Shown piece after piece: positions 17,715 through 26,904 of a stretch of DNA of 64,000 bases (the first letter of the stretch is position 1; each line of letters starts with the position of its first letter). Source of the DNA: Hoyosella rhizosphaerae (GTDB lineage: Bacteria; Actinomycetota; Actinomycetes; Mycobacteriales; Mycobacteriaceae); contig NZ_BMJH01000003.1 of NCBI RefSeq assembly GCF_014643175.1, forward strand, positions 248,001 to 312,000. Reading direction: 5' to 3'. The notes beneath the pieces are model-generated. The model was not told the origin of the DNA and made no database searches. It worked only from the letters and a program-made list of their open reading frames with translations. The translations under genes and the position numbers were made by a program.

Positions 17715-18881
17715 GTGACACAACACCTGCCAACTACAGCGCACAGCGTCAATCGTCGACGGTTCGTGGCCACAGCGTCCACCGCAGCACTTGGAGCGGT
17801 GGCGCTTCCCTCAGCGCTCGCTGCCTTCGCCCCACGAACCCTCCCCCAAGCCGCTGCAGATGTCGACGTAATCACCCACATCCCAATCGGTGCACCGGTA
17901 GCGCCACCACTGTCAGCCGACTATGTCGGTGTGACATTCGGCAACGCGGCGACCAAACCAGCTCGCGTGCGGTTCATCGCCAACGGGACACAAAGCGAAT
18001 GGCACCACCTCGCCCCCAGTAGCCACTGCCCCGACACACATCCAGTAGGCCTGTCCACCGACCTCCTTCTCATCCCCGACGGCTGCTCATCGGTCGAAGT
18101 GGCCCACGATGACCCCTCAACTCAACCGTCAGCGGTAGCGATCAACGGTCGCGTACGTTCGCTCACAGGCGTACCGAACTCAACGACGCGCTTCCTGTCC
18201 ATCCCCGTCGTCACACGCAGCGGGTGGGGCGCCCAAACTCCAGCAGGGGGCAACACCTGGCGCAGGTCCTTTCGTCGCCCACAGATGATCACAGTGCATC
18301 ACTCAGCAACCGCGCTCTGGTCAAGCCCCGCTGCCACGGTCCGAGCGATCTACCGCTACCACGCGACAACACTGGGCTGGGGCGATGTTGGCTACCACCT
18401 GCTTATCGACCCAGCAGGCACCATTTATGCCGGACGGGACACCGGAAACGACCAATCACCCGTCTTCCGCCAACCACCGAGCGGCAACGGCACCGCCGAA
18501 CTCGTCACGGCAGGCCACGCCTACGCTCTCAACGGCGGCAACATCGGCATCTGCTTGCTCGGCGATTTCTCAACCAGCCGACCAAGCCGCGCAGCACAAA
18601 CGTCACTCATCCGGGTACTTGCCGCGCTGTGCGCCGCCTTAGGCTTCGACCCAACCGCCACAGTGAACTACACCGAACCCGACACCGGCGCTCGGTACCG
18701 CGTCCCCATCATCGCGCAACACCGTGATCTCAACGACACGTCCTGCCCAGGTGCCGGCGCTACCGCAGCATTCGCAGCCTTGCGCAGCACTGTCGCAGCA
18801 CGCATGAGCGCCGTCACTGCTGGACTCGATGCTGGACTCAACGAAGAATCAGGAATCGACCAAATTACGCTAGCCGAGTGA
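17715..18881 (+). CDS. Tat-exported N-acetylmuramoyl-L-alanine amidase (PGRP fold)
   Basis: The protein has a twin-arginine signal (NRRRFVATAS followed by a hydrophobic Ala-rich stretch), so it is probably exported folded. The catalytic part shows VVTRSGWGAQTPAGG, the zinc histidine in TVHHSAT, GWGDVGYHLLID, and the second ligands in AQHRDLNDTSCPG, matching amidase_2/PGRP enzymes that cleave the peptide from muramic acid. Starts in the region are ambiguous; the GTG at 17715 after GGGG is preferred, and TTG at 17652 would give 409 aa. The 3' end overlaps the convergent transglutaminase gene by 17 bp. Confidence 0.85.
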   Translation: MTQHLPTTAHSVNRRRFVATASTAALGAVALPSALAAFAPRTLPQAAADVDVITHIPIGAPVAPPLSADYVGVTFGNAATKPARVRFIANGTQSEWHHLAPSSHCPDTHPVGLSTDLLLIPDGCSSVEVAHDDPSTQPSAVAINGRVRSLTGVPNSTTRFLSIPVVTRSGWGAQTPAGGNTWRRSFRRPQMITVHHSATALWSSPAATVRAIYRYHATTLGWGDVGYHLLIDPAGTIYAGRDTGNDQSPVFRQPPSGNGTAELVTAGHAYALNGGNIGICLLGDFSTSRPSRAAQTSLIRVLAALCAALGFDPTATVNYTEPDTGARYRVPIIAQHRDLNDTSCPGAGATAAFAALRSTVAARMSAVTAGLDAGLNEESGIDQITLAE

Positions 18882-19707
18882 TGTCAACGACGACATCCAG
18901 AGCCTTAGACTTTCCGCCGATGTAGATGCCGCGCAGCGGAGGCACATCCTTGTAGTCACGACCAGCACCAACAGCGACGTGCTGCTCACTCACATCAGTT
19001 GCATTTGTCGGGTCGTAACCCCACCAGCCACCGGTCCATGCCTCAATCCATGCATGGCTCTCACCCGACACGGTTTCGCCGATGTTGGAATCACTGCGCG
19101 GGTACAGATACCCCGATACGTAGCGACACGGAACACCAATCCCGCGCAGCATCAACAAAGTTAGATGCGCGTAGTCCTGGCACACGCCTTTGCGTTCCTC
19201 CCACGCCTCTACAGCGGACGTGTGAACCCCAGTGGTTCCTGGAACGTAGGACATTTCTGAATGCACCCACTGGGAAATCGCCTCGACCGCCTCGTCAGGC
19301 CTAAGCCCCTTTTTCAGGCCGCGCGCAATGGAAATCAGCTCAGCGTTCTTCGGCACGTAATTCGTGTTCAGAAGCGACTCGTTGAACCAGTCCAAGATGC
19401 GATCAGTAGCAAGATCGCTCCATGTAACCCGCTCGTCCGGGCGAACCGACGGGTCAGTCTCCACAACCGACAAGCCAGCAACCTCAAGCTCAGTGTGCGG
19501 CGCATGAAGATCGAAAGCCGTGACCTGCGTGCCCCAGTAGTCGGTGTAGCGGTAGGACCTGGTGGCCGGAACACTTTCCACCCGGTTAAGGATCACGTTC
19601 TGACGAGGTTCGCTCCGAGGACTCAGCCTTGCCTCGTTATAGGAACGGGTGACGGGAGTTTCGTAGTTGTACCCGGTCGTGTGAACAATTCGCATTCGCC
19701 AGCTCAC
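18865..19707 (-). CDS. Transglutaminase-like cysteine protease domain protein
   Basis: This 280-aa protein has an N-terminal beta-rich domain (YNEARLSPR) and a transglutaminase-like core with the catalytic Cys in RKGVCQDYAH near residue 175, His in ESHAWIEAW and Asp in GYDPTN. It is the third gene of a conserved triad with an alpha-E protein and a circularly permuted ATP-grasp enzyme. In other bacteria the triad is suggested to make or process a peptide-like molecule; the product is not established. Its start overlaps the alpha-E stop by 4 bp. Confidence 0.85.
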   Translation of the reverse strand: MSWRMRIVHTTGYNYETPVTRSYNEARLSPRSEPRQNVILNRVESVPATRSYRYTDYWGTQVTAFDLHAPHTELEVAGLSVVETDPSVRPDERVTWSDLATDRILDWFNESLLNTNYVPKNAELISIARGLKKGLRPDEAVEAISQWVHSEMSYVPGTTGVHTSAVEAWEERKGVCQDYAHLTLLMLRGIGVPCRYVSGYLYPRSDSNIGETVSGESHAWIEAWTGGWWGYDPTNATDVSEQHVAVGAGRDYKDVPPLRGIYIGGKSKALDVVVDITRLA

Positions 19708-20681
19708 AGTTCCGCCTCCACCTGAATCAAGTCATCGTGCGTCGCATCTGCATCGCTCCACGCCACCCACGGCGCAGAGTGGAAGTACTGCAACGCCACC
19801 GCCTCATTCACCTCGGTGCACGTGTCCAACAATCCGAGCAACCGCGGCTGCAAGTCCTCAAGCAAAATTCCCGGACGCAAGAACTCCAACTCGCTGCGCG
19901 TTCTACCAAGCAATCGGAGTGCTTCCGCGCGCGCACCGATACGACTACGGGGACGATTATCAAGCTCCTCCAACGCAATCTCAGCAGTGCGGATCGCGTG
20001 AAAAACAGAACGCGGAAAAAGCCTATCAAGCAGCAGAAACTCCACGACCCGGCCCGCGTCGAGCGCTCCCCGGTACGTTCGCAAATAGGTGTCATGCGCG
20101 CCGGCGGAACGCAACACCGTCACCCAGGACGGCGACAGTGTCCTATCCCCGGCACGCGAAAGCAGCAAGCGCACAAGCATGTCCACGCGCTCAACCGACC
20201 GTCCTAGGATCAAAAACCGGTACCCGTCATCTCGGCTGAGAGTCGTGTCCGCAAGTCCAGCAAACATCGCTGCTCGCTCTTCGACGTAACGAAAGAATTC
20301 GTGCGGACCAAGCAACCGCGCAGCACGCTCGCGTGACGACAGTCCATTCACCGTCGTGTTGAGACATTCCCACATCTCCGTCGACGTCACCTCACGGGCA
20401 CCGCGGGCATTATCTCGCGCACGGTTAAGCGAGTCCACGATCGAACCGTTATTTTCCCGGTTGTAGGCGACCCGTTCGGTCAACGACCACACATCCAAAG
20501 TGCCCTCTTCTGGTGGCTCGACACCGAGCACCTTCAGCAGCACACGGGATGTTCGATCTGGATCCACGGTGGAATCTTCGAGCAGATGGTGAACGGCCAC
20601 GTCCAGGATCCGCGCAAGATCATCCGCGCGTTCCACATACCGCCCTATCCAATACAACGACTCTGCGTTACGTGCGAGCAC
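19704..20681 (-). CDS. Alpha-E domain protein
   Basis: The 325-aa, largely alpha-helical protein begins MLARNAESLYWIGRYVERADD, the signature of the DUF403/alpha-E family. No catalytic motif is apparent. It sits between the circularly permuted ATP-grasp gene (13 bp upstream) and the transglutaminase gene (4-bp overlap), an arrangement found widely in proteobacteria and actinobacteria. A helper role for the ATP-grasp enzyme is inferred from constant co-occurrence. Confidence 0.85.
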   Translation of the reverse strand: MLARNAESLYWIGRYVERADDLARILDVAVHHLLEDSTVDPDRTSRVLLKVLGVEPPEEGTLDVWSLTERVAYNRENNGSIVDSLNRARDNARGAREVTSTEMWECLNTTVNGLSSRERAARLLGPHEFFRYVEERAAMFAGLADTTLSRDDGYRFLILGRSVERVDMLVRLLLSRAGDRTLSPSWVTVLRSAGAHDTYLRTYRGALDAGRVVEFLLLDRLFPRSVFHAIRTAEIALEELDNRPRSRIGARAEALRLLGRTRSELEFLRPGILLEDLQPRLLGLLDTCTEVNEAVALQYFHSAPWVAWSDADATHDDLIQVEAEL

Positions 20682-20694
20682 GACCCCTCACCTC

Positions 20695-22359
20695 CTACTG
20701 CTGTTGCTGTTGTTCTTGATCAGTACCGAGATCGGGCCCGACTTCGGCCCGGTGCGCAGTCTTAGGTTCAGTTACCAACTCATCACCCACTACCTCGCGG
20801 TCCTCCACGGCACCCCGAGCAGACGCAAGCACCCATGTGTCCTTGCTGCCGCCGCCCTGGCTTGAGTTAACGACGAGAGAGCCTTCTGTCAGCGCCACCC
20901 GAGACAGCCCACCTGGCAACACAAATACTTCCTCGCCGTCGTTTACAGCAAAGGGCCGCAAATCAACGTGACGCGGGCACAGTTCATCGCCAATTTTCGT
21001 CGGGACTGTGGACAACTGCACGACGGGTTGCGCGATCCAATCGCGCGGGCTATCTCGCACACTCTTCGTTATGGCTTTCAATTCAGCTGGCGAAGCATCG
21101 GGGCCGAACACGATTCCATACCCACCCGAACCTTCGACCGGTTTGATCACGAGCTCATCGATGCGATCAAGTACTTCGTCAAGTTCGCTTGGGATCCAAC
21201 ACCGGAAGGTATCCACATTGGGTAGGCGAGGCTTCTCGTTTAAGTAGTACTCGATGATCGTGGGCACATAGGTGTACACCAATTTGTCGTCGCCGACGCC
21301 GTTGCCCACCGCACTGGAAATAACAACATTGCCCGCACGCGCGGCGTTGAGAATTCCGGGGATACCGAGCACGGAATCGGGCCTGAACTGAAGGGGATCA
21401 AGATACTCGTCGTCGATCCTCCGATAGATCACATCGACCTGCTGCTCGCCCTCAGTTGTCCGCATGTAGACAACATTGTCTCGACAGAACAAGTCGCGAC
21501 CTTCAACGAGCTCCACACCCATCTGGCGAGCGAGGAGCGAGTGCTCAAAGTAGGCAGAGTTCGCGACACCTGGCGTCAACACAACAACAGTTGGATCAGC
21601 CTCATTGAGCGCAGCCGAGTTTCGCAACGCACGCAACAAGTAGGCCGGGTAATCAGCGACAGCACGAACCCGGTGGCTCGCAAACAAGTCAGGGAACACC
21701 CTGGTCATCGTCCGACGATTCTCAAGTACGTAGGACACACCCGACGGTGACCGCAGGTTGTCCTCAAGAACGCGAAATACGCCCTTCTCGTCCTTGATCA
21801 GGTCGATGCCCGCTACGTGGATACGCACCTCATTCGGCGGGACGATCCCCATCGCCTCACGGTGAAAGTGCTGGCATGAAGTCACAAGCCGACGAGGTAA
21901 CACGCCGTCTCGCAAAATGTTCTGCTCGCCGTAAATGTCATCGAGGAAAAGCTCGAGCGCCTTCACTCGCTGCTTAATTCCCTTTTCAAGCTTCGCCCAC
22001 TCCGCGGCAGCAATCACTCGCGGAACCAAATCGAGCGGAAACGGACGTTCCTGCCCCGACAGCGAAAAGGTGATCCCTTGGTCAAGGAACGCTCGGCCCA
22101 ATGCGTCCGCGCGGGCCGCTAGGTCCATCGCGGTGGCCGGGGCTAGCGCCGAAAAAATGCCCTTATAGGCCGCTCGCACATTGCCTTGAGCGTCAAACAT
22201 CTCGTCATACGCCTTGGCGTAATGCTCATGAACCGGCCCTGTACCGGCGTAACCGCTGAACACGTATTCGCCGTGCCCAGCCTCGTCAGCTTGCTGGAGC
22301 GCTTCGTACAGGGCGCTCTGCGCGCGGGGCGATCTTGAACCAGAACTCACTCCGTCCAT
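20695..22359 (-). CDS. Circularly permuted ATP-grasp protein
   Basis: The 554-aa protein has the DUF404/DUF407 features EQNILRDGVLPRRLV, VLEDNLRSPSGVSYVLENR and KPVEGSGGYGIVFG, the last two being parts of the permuted ATP-grasp site. Such enzymes resemble glutathionylspermidine synthase-type ligases and probably join amino groups to carboxylates. The extreme C-terminus is a run of five glutamines encoded by CAG/CAA. ATG at 22359 is preferred; the frame is open to an ATG at 22386. It leads the three-gene operon with the alpha-E and transglutaminase genes. Confidence 0.85.
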   Translation of the reverse strand: MDGVSSGSRSPRAQSALYEALQQADEAGHGEYVFSGYAGTGPVHEHYAKAYDEMFDAQGNVRAAYKGIFSALAPATAMDLAARADALGRAFLDQGITFSLSGQERPFPLDLVPRVIAAAEWAKLEKGIKQRVKALELFLDDIYGEQNILRDGVLPRRLVTSCQHFHREAMGIVPPNEVRIHVAGIDLIKDEKGVFRVLEDNLRSPSGVSYVLENRRTMTRVFPDLFASHRVRAVADYPAYLLRALRNSAALNEADPTVVVLTPGVANSAYFEHSLLARQMGVELVEGRDLFCRDNVVYMRTTEGEQQVDVIYRRIDDEYLDPLQFRPDSVLGIPGILNAARAGNVVISSAVGNGVGDDKLVYTYVPTIIEYYLNEKPRLPNVDTFRCWIPSELDEVLDRIDELVIKPVEGSGGYGIVFGPDASPAELKAITKSVRDSPRDWIAQPVVQLSTVPTKIGDELCPRHVDLRPFAVNDGEEVFVLPGGLSRVALTEGSLVVNSSQGGGSKDTWVLASARGAVEDREVVGDELVTEPKTAHRAEVGPDLGTDQEQQQQQ

Positions 22360-22474
22360 GGTGCTACATTCCCAAGGTTTCGGCACGCAGAATCTCTCGA
22401 CGCTGCGTTAATATTTCGTTTCCATAAATTTCGGCAAAGCACAGACCGGGCACACCCGACACGACTAGCAGGCA

Positions 22475-22954
22475 TCACGACCGTTGCGTGGGAACAACCA
22501 GCCAAGCGCCGATACACGCACTCACAGCGGCAAGCCCCACTGTTGTCAGCAACCCACCTTCAGGGAGTTGTACTACTTCATCACCAGAACTAATACCCCG
22601 GTGCGCTGACAGCATGTCCACCGTGGCGACAGTAATGAACGCGATGATCCCCCACGCGCAGCCCACCGTCACCCGGGCAACAACCGCACGCGCCTCAACA
22701 AGCAACCCCAACACCGTGAGCGCAATCGTGACAGCCGCCGCAAGAAGGTAAGACCACACCACCGACGATGCCGTCACCACAGTGGTGGGCACCTCGGCTT
22801 CCGACGCCCAACCCGTAACTATGCTGTCGGGCAGCGAAGGCAACCAGGTAAGGAACAGGACTCCGGCCGCGATTGCCACCACGAGCGGAACTGCAACCAC
22901 GGCGCGATTTCGAGTACGTGGCGTGAACCATTGCGGTGCGATTGTGGGAGCCAT
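22475..22954 (-). CDS. Membrane protein of unknown function (DUF1648-like)
   Basis: This is a protein of about 159 aa with four hydrophobic segments. After the first segment comes LPSLPDSIVTGW, which resembles the LPD..HW motif of the DUF1648 family. ATG at 22954 is used because it starts just before the conserved part; the frame is open to 23047, in which case 31 more residues would be added. It is divergent from rpsT. No function is assigned. Confidence 0.6.
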   Translation of the reverse strand: MAPTIAPQWFTPRTRNRAVVAVPLVVAIAAGVLFLTWLPSLPDSIVTGWASEAEVPTTVVTASSVVWSYLLAAAVTIALTVLGLLVEARAVVARVTVGCAWGIIAFITVATVDMLSAHRGISSGDEVVQLPEGGLLTTVGLAAVSACIGAWLVVPTQRS

Positions 22955-23074
22955 GTCGATCAGCGTAATGCGGCGTTTGGTGTCGAAACGAAACCGGTGG
23001 TAGTCTTGCCCTTCGGCGCGCACTGTCAGCCAATGGCTGCTGCGCACGCACTCCCGACGTAGACAACTTCGACT

Positions 23075-23101
23075 AGAACTTCTGTCCCTTTCAGAAATTC
23101 T
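23075..23101 (+). promoter_or_regulatory. Hairpin in the rpsT leader region
   Basis: Arms AGAACTTCTG and CAGAAATTCT pair over 10 bp with one mismatch around a 7-nt loop, 66 bases before the rpsT start. It could be an operator or an mRNA element used in S20 feedback. The 212-bp divergent region (22955-23166) shows no gene. Confidence 0.35.
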
Positions 23102-23166
23102 AACGAAGGTCTGTAAAAAGAGTGCTTAAGTCATCCATTAGACGAATCTGACCAGGGGTTGTACGC

Positions 23167-23430
23167 GTGGCCAACATCAAGTCTCAGCTGAAGCGGATCG
23201 GCACCAACGAGCGTGACCGACTCCGCAACCAGTCGGTAAGGTCTGCGCTTCGCACTGCTATCCGGAACTTCCGTGAGGCAGCGGCCGCAGGCAACAAAGA
23301 AACCGCAGAGAAGCACCTTCAAGCAGCGAACCGCAAGCTCGACAAGGCCGCTAGCAAGGGTGTCATTCACAAGAACCAAGCAGCGAACAAGAAGTCTGCC
23401 ATGTCGCAGGCTTTCAACAAGATCAGCTGA
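23167..23430 (+). CDS. rpsT: 30S ribosomal protein S20
   Basis: The 87-aa basic protein starts [17 protein letters not shown] and has the helical, Lys/Arg/Ala-rich sequence of S20, which binds 16S rRNA early in 30S assembly. It starts with GTG at 23167, preceded by AGGGG about eight bases upstream. It is a single-gene unit followed directly by a strong terminator, and holA is read toward it from the other side. Confidence 0.95.
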   Translation: MANIKSQLKRIGTNERDRLRNQSVRSALRTAIRNFREAAAAGNKETAEKHLQAANRKLDKAASKGVIHKNQAANKKSAMSQAFNKIS

Positions 23431-23446
23431 CTTAGTCATAAACTTT

Positions 23447-23480
23447 TCTGGGGTCCTTCACCATGGTGAAGGACCCCAGA
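23447..23480 (+). terminator. Terminator after rpsT
   Basis: A perfect stem of 15 bp (TCTGGGGTCCTTCAC) with a CATG loop begins 16 bases after the rpsT stop and is followed by ATTTGTT. It also faces the end of holA, so it may work in both directions. Confidence 0.88.
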
Positions 23481-23528
23481 TTTGTTGCATCTACTCATGG
23501 CTGTCGTAGGTTGCTGGGTGGCTGATAC

Positions 23529-24497
23529 CTACCGGGCAAGCGTAGCGACCGCGATGACCGCTCGTTCCAACGCGTAGTGAGTATCGGCAGCTCCACCTTT
23601 CACATCACCGTTCAGGCGTGCCACGGCGCTAAGCGCTGTGGTCAACGACTCGGGCGTCCAGGTGCGGGCAAGCGCTTGGGTCTTTTTCACCTTCCATGGC
23701 GGCATACCCAACTGTGAAGCTAGACGGTTGGGGTCCCCTCGCCCCGCGGCGCTAACGCGCGCGATTGAGCGGACAGTCTCCCCCAGGGCATCAGCAAGCA
23801 CCACAGTGGGCACCCCAGTGTGCAGCGCCCACCGCAATGCTTCAAGCGCTCCACCTTTGTTGCCATTTACTGCTTTCTCGGCCACATCAAAGCCACTCAC
23901 TTCAGCTTTGCCCGCATAGTACTGATGCACAGTCGCTGCGGTGACTTTCCCTCCTGTGTCTGCGATGAGTTGCGAGCATGCTGCAGCAAGTTCGCGCAGG
24001 TTCGAACCAACGGCATCAATGATTGTGGCGATCACATCGGGGGCCACACGTACCCCGTGGTCGCGAAACTCGGAGCGTACGAACTCTGACCGCTCGGAGG
24101 CGTTGAGTTTGGTGCACCGGTGAACTTCTGCGCCTGCTTTTTGCAGGCTCGCGGCGAGTGCTTTCGCGCGTCCACCGCCGGAGTGGGCCACGATGAGGGT
24201 GACTCCGGCAGGAACGTCACGGGCCGTGGTTTCAATGATGGCGGCAGCGTCTTTGCCTGCTTCGTCAGCCGATTCAAGGGCGACGACCCGGTCTTCGCCG
24301 AACAGCGATGGGCTGAGCAACTCGGCGAGGTGGGCGGTACTGACATCACCTGCGCGCATGCGGGTTACTTGCACCGATTCCGCTTCCGTGTCTGCGCTGT
24401 CACGCACAGTAGCGATAATTCGCCGCATCGCTCGGTCTACGAGAAATTCTTCATCGCCTACAACCAGGTGAACTGACACCTCATGACAGTGGCACAT
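23529..24497 (-). CDS. holA: DNA polymerase III subunit delta
   Basis: The delta subunit opens the sliding clamp during loading. The protein (322 aa) starts near VHLVVGDEEFLVDRAM, the conserved N-terminal motif, and ends with the helical collar domain (QLGMPPWKVKKTQALARTW). ATG at 24497 is chosen because GGGGGAG lies seven bases upstream; it overlaps the comEC 3' end by 17 bp. The comEA-comEC-holA order is typical of bacteria. Confidence 0.92.
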   Translation of the reverse strand: MCHCHEVSVHLVVGDEEFLVDRAMRRIIATVRDSADTEAESVQVTRMRAGDVSTAHLAELLSPSLFGEDRVVALESADEAGKDAAAIIETTARDVPAGVTLIVAHSGGGRAKALAASLQKAGAEVHRCTKLNASERSEFVRSEFRDHGVRVAPDVIATIIDAVGSNLRELAAACSQLIADTGGKVTAATVHQYYAGKAEVSGFDVAEKAVNGNKGGALEALRWALHTGVPTVVLADALGETVRSIARVSAAGRGDPNRLASQLGMPPWKVKKTQALARTWTPESLTTALSAVARLNGDVKGGAADTHYALERAVIAVATLAR

Positions 24498-26904
24498 TGG
24501 CGTACTCCCCCACAATCTGCACCCCGTGTGAAGTCGGTCGGACCGTGATTAGCCCGTGCACGTCAGTTCTGGCTACATGTGCGTTCATTGACTCGAGCGC
24601 ATCGAGAACCTCAGTGTGCGGATGCCCATAGGTGTTGTCCCGCCCTGCGCTGATGATCGCGATTTCGGGTGCGACTGCGTGCAGGAATTGCGGGAGCGTT
24701 GTCGCCGCTCCGTGATGCGGGACAGTCATAATGTCGGCGGTGAGCGCTTCCGGGGCGTGGTCGAGCAACCACTGTTGTGCTTCGAACTCAATATCGCCGC
24801 AGAACAGCAGTGTCATGGATTCGTTTTCCTCCACGCGGGTTGTCGCAGAGACGACGACTGACTGATCATTCGGCGACAGATACGGAGCTAGGTCCGGATT
24901 TGGCCCAAGAATTCTGAGGGTTGTCGCAGGTAAGTCGACTTCGTCCCCGAGCCGTATCTCCATTATGGGTACGCCCGTTTTCTGGGCGGTAGCCACAACA
25001 TCATCGAATCCGGATTGCGGGTCCTGACCAGGCCCAATCGCGACCGCACCAACATTCCGCCCCGTGAAGACACCGGACAATCCCGCCACGTGGTCAGCAT
25101 GAAAATGGGTAATGATGACGAGATCTACGGTGTTAATCCCCAAAGTTCGCAGGCAGCTGTCCGCAAGGTCTGGCGCGGGTCCGACATCGATCACGATCGC
25201 TGATTGTGGACCCGTTGCGTGCACGAACATGTCTCCTTGTCCCACGTCGCAAGCAGCGACCACCCACCCGGTTGGGATGGTGGCGCTGAAGGCTACGCGG
25301 GCAACGGCCCACCCCGCTGCGACACTGACGGCAACTACGAGAACAAGAAGGCGCCAGCGTTTCGCCCAGATGAGTGCTGATGCCGCCAGCGTCACGATGA
25401 CCATCAGTACCGCCCCTGGAATGCCGCGTGGTACCTCGATGCTGGCGTTGGGAAGCGCGGCGCACCATTGCGCGGTGGCGAGTATCCATGACGTGGGGTG
25501 ACCCGCAAGCCATATGGGCACGGCCGCAAGTGTGGCGGATAGCGGTGCAAGCACCAGGCCGAGGTACCCGAGGATGATGACTGCGGTGACGACGGGTGCG
25601 ACAACAAGGTTCGCGAGCACTGCGACGACGCTGAACTGCCCAAGAACTCCCGCGATGATCGGTGCTGTTGCGAAGTGCGCGGCGGTGGAGACGGCGATGA
25701 TCGCCGCTAGTCCATCAGGTACGCCGCGTCGGGTAAGTGCGTTTGTCAGTGGCGGAGTGGCGAGGACGAGTCCCGCTGTGGCGGTCACTGACAGCGCAAA
25801 ACCGAGATCGACAGCCAACTGTGGCCTCACGACGAGCAGCACAATCACTGCCGCGCACAGCGCGGGAAGCGCATGTCGGCGCCTGCCACTTAGCAGGGCG
25901 ATGAGTGTCACCGTGCCCATTGCGGCAGCTCGCAGAACGCTGGGTTCGGGCCGACAAATGATCACAAACCACACCAGCGCAATGGCAGTGAGAAGCACGC
26001 TGAGGCGCCGGGATCCCGTGATAAACCGTGTTGACAGGAGCACTGCCGCGCACACGATCGTGACGTGGGTGCCTGAGACGACGGTGAGGTGCGTCAGGCT
26101 GGTGGTCACAAAGGCACTGCGGGTGTCTTCAGACATTTCTGCACGGTCGCCGATCACGATTCCCGGCAGAATGGCTGCCGTTGATGCAGGCAATGTTCTG
26201 TGTACGACCTCCTTGAAGCTGCTTCGAACGTGGCCGGCGATACGTTGCGCGCGTTGAGGTACCCGCACAGTGTCGGGCGTGCCTGTGGTGAACAGGGTCG
26301 CGACGGTGAAGTCCTTCCGCCTCGGTTCCCTCGTCGTGGCGGTGAAGCTGATGCGCTGCCCCGGAAGCAGGTCAGCCCAATGTTCCCCAGTTGCGATGAC
26401 AGTTATTGCCCCGGATGCGGTGACTGTGTGGTCAGTTTGCGTCACGCTCACAATGTGCGCGCGCAAGACGTGGCGGGGCTGCCCGAAGTGCTGGTTACGA
26501 AGCAATTGCGGGTCTGTTCGCACGTCCGCGACGACTGTGACCGACTCGTGCGGGGCGACGTCACGTAGCGGGTGGGATTCGATGCTCTGGGCGGAGAACC
26601 CACCTGCAATCGCACATGTTGCGCCAAACATGAGGGCGACAGCAACGACTCGACGGAATGCCGCTAGGTTTTTCCGATCATCTGGGGTTTTCCGATAATT
26701 TGGAAATCTCCAGACGACCACTGCTGCAAGCGTTGCCAGTCCCGCCACAAGGAAGGCGACGACTGAGCCACCGACGATCGCGAGGATGGTGGTCGCCCAG
26801 GCGGTCAGTGCAGCGGGCGCGAGTCGTGCGTCAATTGCGGCCCTGTCAGTGGAGAAGGTATTCACGTACTTGGGTGAACTTCGCGGGTCCGATTCCTCGA
26901 ACAT
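24481..26904 (-). CDS. comEC: DNA uptake channel protein ComEC/Rec2
   Basis: This 807-aa membrane protein has an N-terminal OB-like soluble part, a competence domain with about ten transmembrane segments (PGIVIGDRAEM, LTHLTVVSGTHV, GRRRHALPALCAAV) and a C-terminal metallo-beta-lactamase domain with THFHADHVAGLSG and VPHHGAATT. It forms the channel through which single-stranded DNA enters the cytoplasm. The start overlaps comEA by 59 bp; ATG at 26904 has no clear ribosome site, and GTG at 26865 is an alternative. Whether this organism is naturally competent is not shown here. Confidence 0.88.
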   Translation of the reverse strand: MFEESDPRSSPKYVNTFSTDRAAIDARLAPAALTAWATTILAIVGGSVVAFLVAGLATLAAVVVWRFPNYRKTPDDRKNLAAFRRVVAVALMFGATCAIAGGFSAQSIESHPLRDVAPHESVTVVADVRTDPQLLRNQHFGQPRHVLRAHIVSVTQTDHTVTASGAITVIATGEHWADLLPGQRISFTATTREPRRKDFTVATLFTTGTPDTVRVPQRAQRIAGHVRSSFKEVVHRTLPASTAAILPGIVIGDRAEMSEDTRSAFVTTSLTHLTVVSGTHVTIVCAAVLLSTRFITGSRRLSVLLTAIALVWFVIICRPEPSVLRAAAMGTVTLIALLSGRRRHALPALCAAVIVLLVVRPQLAVDLGFALSVTATAGLVLATPPLTNALTRRGVPDGLAAIIAVSTAAHFATAPIIAGVLGQFSVVAVLANLVVAPVVTAVIILGYLGLVLAPLSATLAAVPIWLAGHPTSWILATAQWCAALPNASIEVPRGIPGAVLMVIVTLAASALIWAKRWRLLVLVVAVSVAAGWAVARVAFSATIPTGWVVAACDVGQGDMFVHATGPQSAIVIDVGPAPDLADSCLRTLGINTVDLVIITHFHADHVAGLSGVFTGRNVGAVAIGPGQDPQSGFDDVVATAQKTGVPIMEIRLGDEVDLPATTLRILGPNPDLAPYLSPNDQSVVVSATTRVEENESMTLLFCGDIEFEAQQWLLDHAPEALTADIMTVPHHGAATTLPQFLHAVAPEIAIISAGRDNTYGHPHTEVLDALESMNAHVARTDVHGLITVRPTSHGVQIVGEYANVPLS

